Assembly: GCF_049671645.1 (NCBI RefSeq)
Contig: NZ_JBATVG010000028.1
Span: forward strand, 54,723-118,722
Reading direction: 5' to 3'
Length of the DNA stretch: 64,000 nt
From: Castellaniella sp049671645
Lineage (GTDB): Bacteria > Pseudomonadota > Gammaproteobacteria > Burkholderiales > Burkholderiaceae_B
Part shown: piece by piece, positions 63,260-64,000 of the stretch
How the letters are laid out: each line of letters begins with the position of its first letter
Numbering within the stretch: the stretch's first letter is position 1
The notes under the pieces: model-generated
Seen by the model: the letters and a program-made list of their open reading frames with translations, nothing else
What the model was told of the DNA's origin: nothing
The model's database searches: none
Translations under genes and position numbers: made by a program

Positions 63260-63796
63260 ATGTCGAAAAACTGGCTGGAACACATCGAGGAAGGCCTGAT
63301 CGCTTTCCTGCTGGCGGCAATGACTGTGGTGACATTCGCCCAGGTCATCGCCCGCTACGTCTTCAACTACAGCTTCGTCTGGGCGCTCGAACTGACGATG
63401 TACCTCTTCGGCGCCCTGATCTTCCTGGGCATCTCCTACGGCGTGCGCGTGGGCGCGCACATCGGCGTGGACGCCTTCGTGCGCCTGCTCGCGCCCCGCC
63501 CCGCCCGCTACCTGGCCGTCGCCAGCACGCTGCTGTGCCTCGTCTACGCCTTCATCGTGCTCTACGGCAGCTGGGTCTACGTCAGCAAGATCCACATGAT
63601 CGGCATCATGGCCCAGGACCTGCCCATCCCCCAGTGGGTCCCGCGCCTGGTCATGCCCCTGGGCTTTCTGCTGTTGATCGTCCGCTTCGGCGAGGTGCTC
63701 TGGCACCTGGTCAAGGGCGATCACGCATCCTTGCTGGGCGACGAAGTCGCCGACGCCATGAAATACCGCAGCGATGACGCGGGAGACCAAAAATGA
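63260..63796 (+). CDS. dctQ: TRAP transporter small permease, DctQ family
   Basis: A 178-residue membrane protein with four helices. The N-terminal pattern is IEEGLIAFLLAAMTVVTFAQVIARYVFNYSFVWALELTMYLFGALIFLGISYGVRVGAHIGVD, typical of DctQ. It pairs with DctM in sodium-driven uptake of C4-dicarboxylates or related acids. Ribosome site AAGGAG; stop overlaps dctM (ATGA). Confidence 0.93.
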   Translation: MSKNWLEHIEEGLIAFLLAAMTVVTFAQVIARYVFNYSFVWALELTMYLFGALIFLGISYGVRVGAHIGVDAFVRLLAPRPARYLAVASTLLCLVYAFIVLYGSWVYVSKIHMIGIMAQDLPIPQWVPRLVMPLGFLLLIVRFGEVLWHLVKGDHASLLGDEVADAMKYRSDDAGDQK

Positions 63797-64000
63797 CCAC
63801 ATTCGCCCTGTTCATCCTGCTGTTCCTGTTCATGTTCATGGGGATGCCCGTGGCCGTGGCCCTGGGCCTGTCATCGCTCCTGACCATCATGGCCTTCGGC
63901 ACCGACTCGCTGGCCTCGCTCTCGCTCAAGCTCTACGAGACCTCCGAGCACTTCACGCTCATGGCCATCCCCTTCTTCATCCTGGCCGGGGCCTTCATGA
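63793..64000 (+). CDS. dctM: TRAP transporter large permease, DctM family (cut by window edge)
   Basis: The first 69 codons are visible: MTTFALFILLFLFMFMGMPVAVALGLSSLLTIMAFG and then the loop SEHFTLMAIPFFILAGAFM, which is the conserved start of DctM-type permeases. Starts in an ATGA overlap with dctQ; the rest lies beyond the window. Confidence 0.9.
   Translation, partial: MTTFALFILLFLFMFMGMPVAVALGLSSLLTIMAFGTDSLASLSLKLYETSEHFTLMAIPFFILAGAFM

Overview
The window is chromosomal DNA of a high-GC betaproteobacterium, most likely family Alcaligenaceae (Bordetella/Achromobacter/Castellaniella relatives). This is judged from gene content (guaBA, purL, greB, a Pseudomonas-type bkd operon, lolCD, an rpfE-like gene beside recJ, a long-form infA) and from the strongly GC-biased codons. 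Almost all of it is densely coding and assigned on both strands; both ends cut through genes (guaA on the left, a TRAP dctM on the right).

Layout. 1-15,305: the purine genes guaB and guaA lie on the minus strand but are separated by about 12.6 kb of accessory catabolic genes. These are an AraC-type regulator divergent from SDR, flavoprotein, NIPSNAP and SDR genes, a complete Liv-type ABC importer, an MFS transporter and an esterase, plus an M20 amidohydrolase tucked behind guaB. 15,396-22,676: a two-component system plus ABC importer in which the sensor kinase carries, fused at its C terminus, a homologue of the importer's own periplasmic binding protein. 22,781-31,866: fadE, a 52-bp palindrome that looks like two IS3-family ends, then purL, greB, a PHP phosphoesterase and an alpha/beta hydrolase. 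31,986-37,058: the branched-chain keto-acid dehydrogenase operon bkdA1-bkdA2-bkdB-lpd.

37,173-49,671: the main foreign segment. A deleted, diverged copy of the 3' part of comEC is interrupted by a sequence resembling a Tn7-family transposon end (TGTGG start, repeated TnsB-like sites). After about 0.8 kb of AT-richer non-coding DNA full of hairpins comes a complete type I Zorya anti-phage operon (zorABCD), and immediately after it a second, full-length comEC. No opposite transposon end and no tns genes are visible, so this looks like a decayed or recombined element with a defence cargo.

49,808-64,000: housekeeping and transport genes. They are an esterase, tatD, lolD-lolC, an rpfE-like gene with recJ, two EamA exporters, infA with a long leader, a sulfonate/nitrate-type ABC operon with two binding-protein-like genes, a small hemerythrin-like protein, and a TRAP transporter whose binding-protein gene dctP survives only as a 52-codon remnant.

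The known system is Zorya. The least ordinary features are the kinase-binding-protein fusion, the single Tn7-like end inside a duplicated comEC, and the dctP internal deletion. All function calls come from reading motifs and remembered families; no database search was run.
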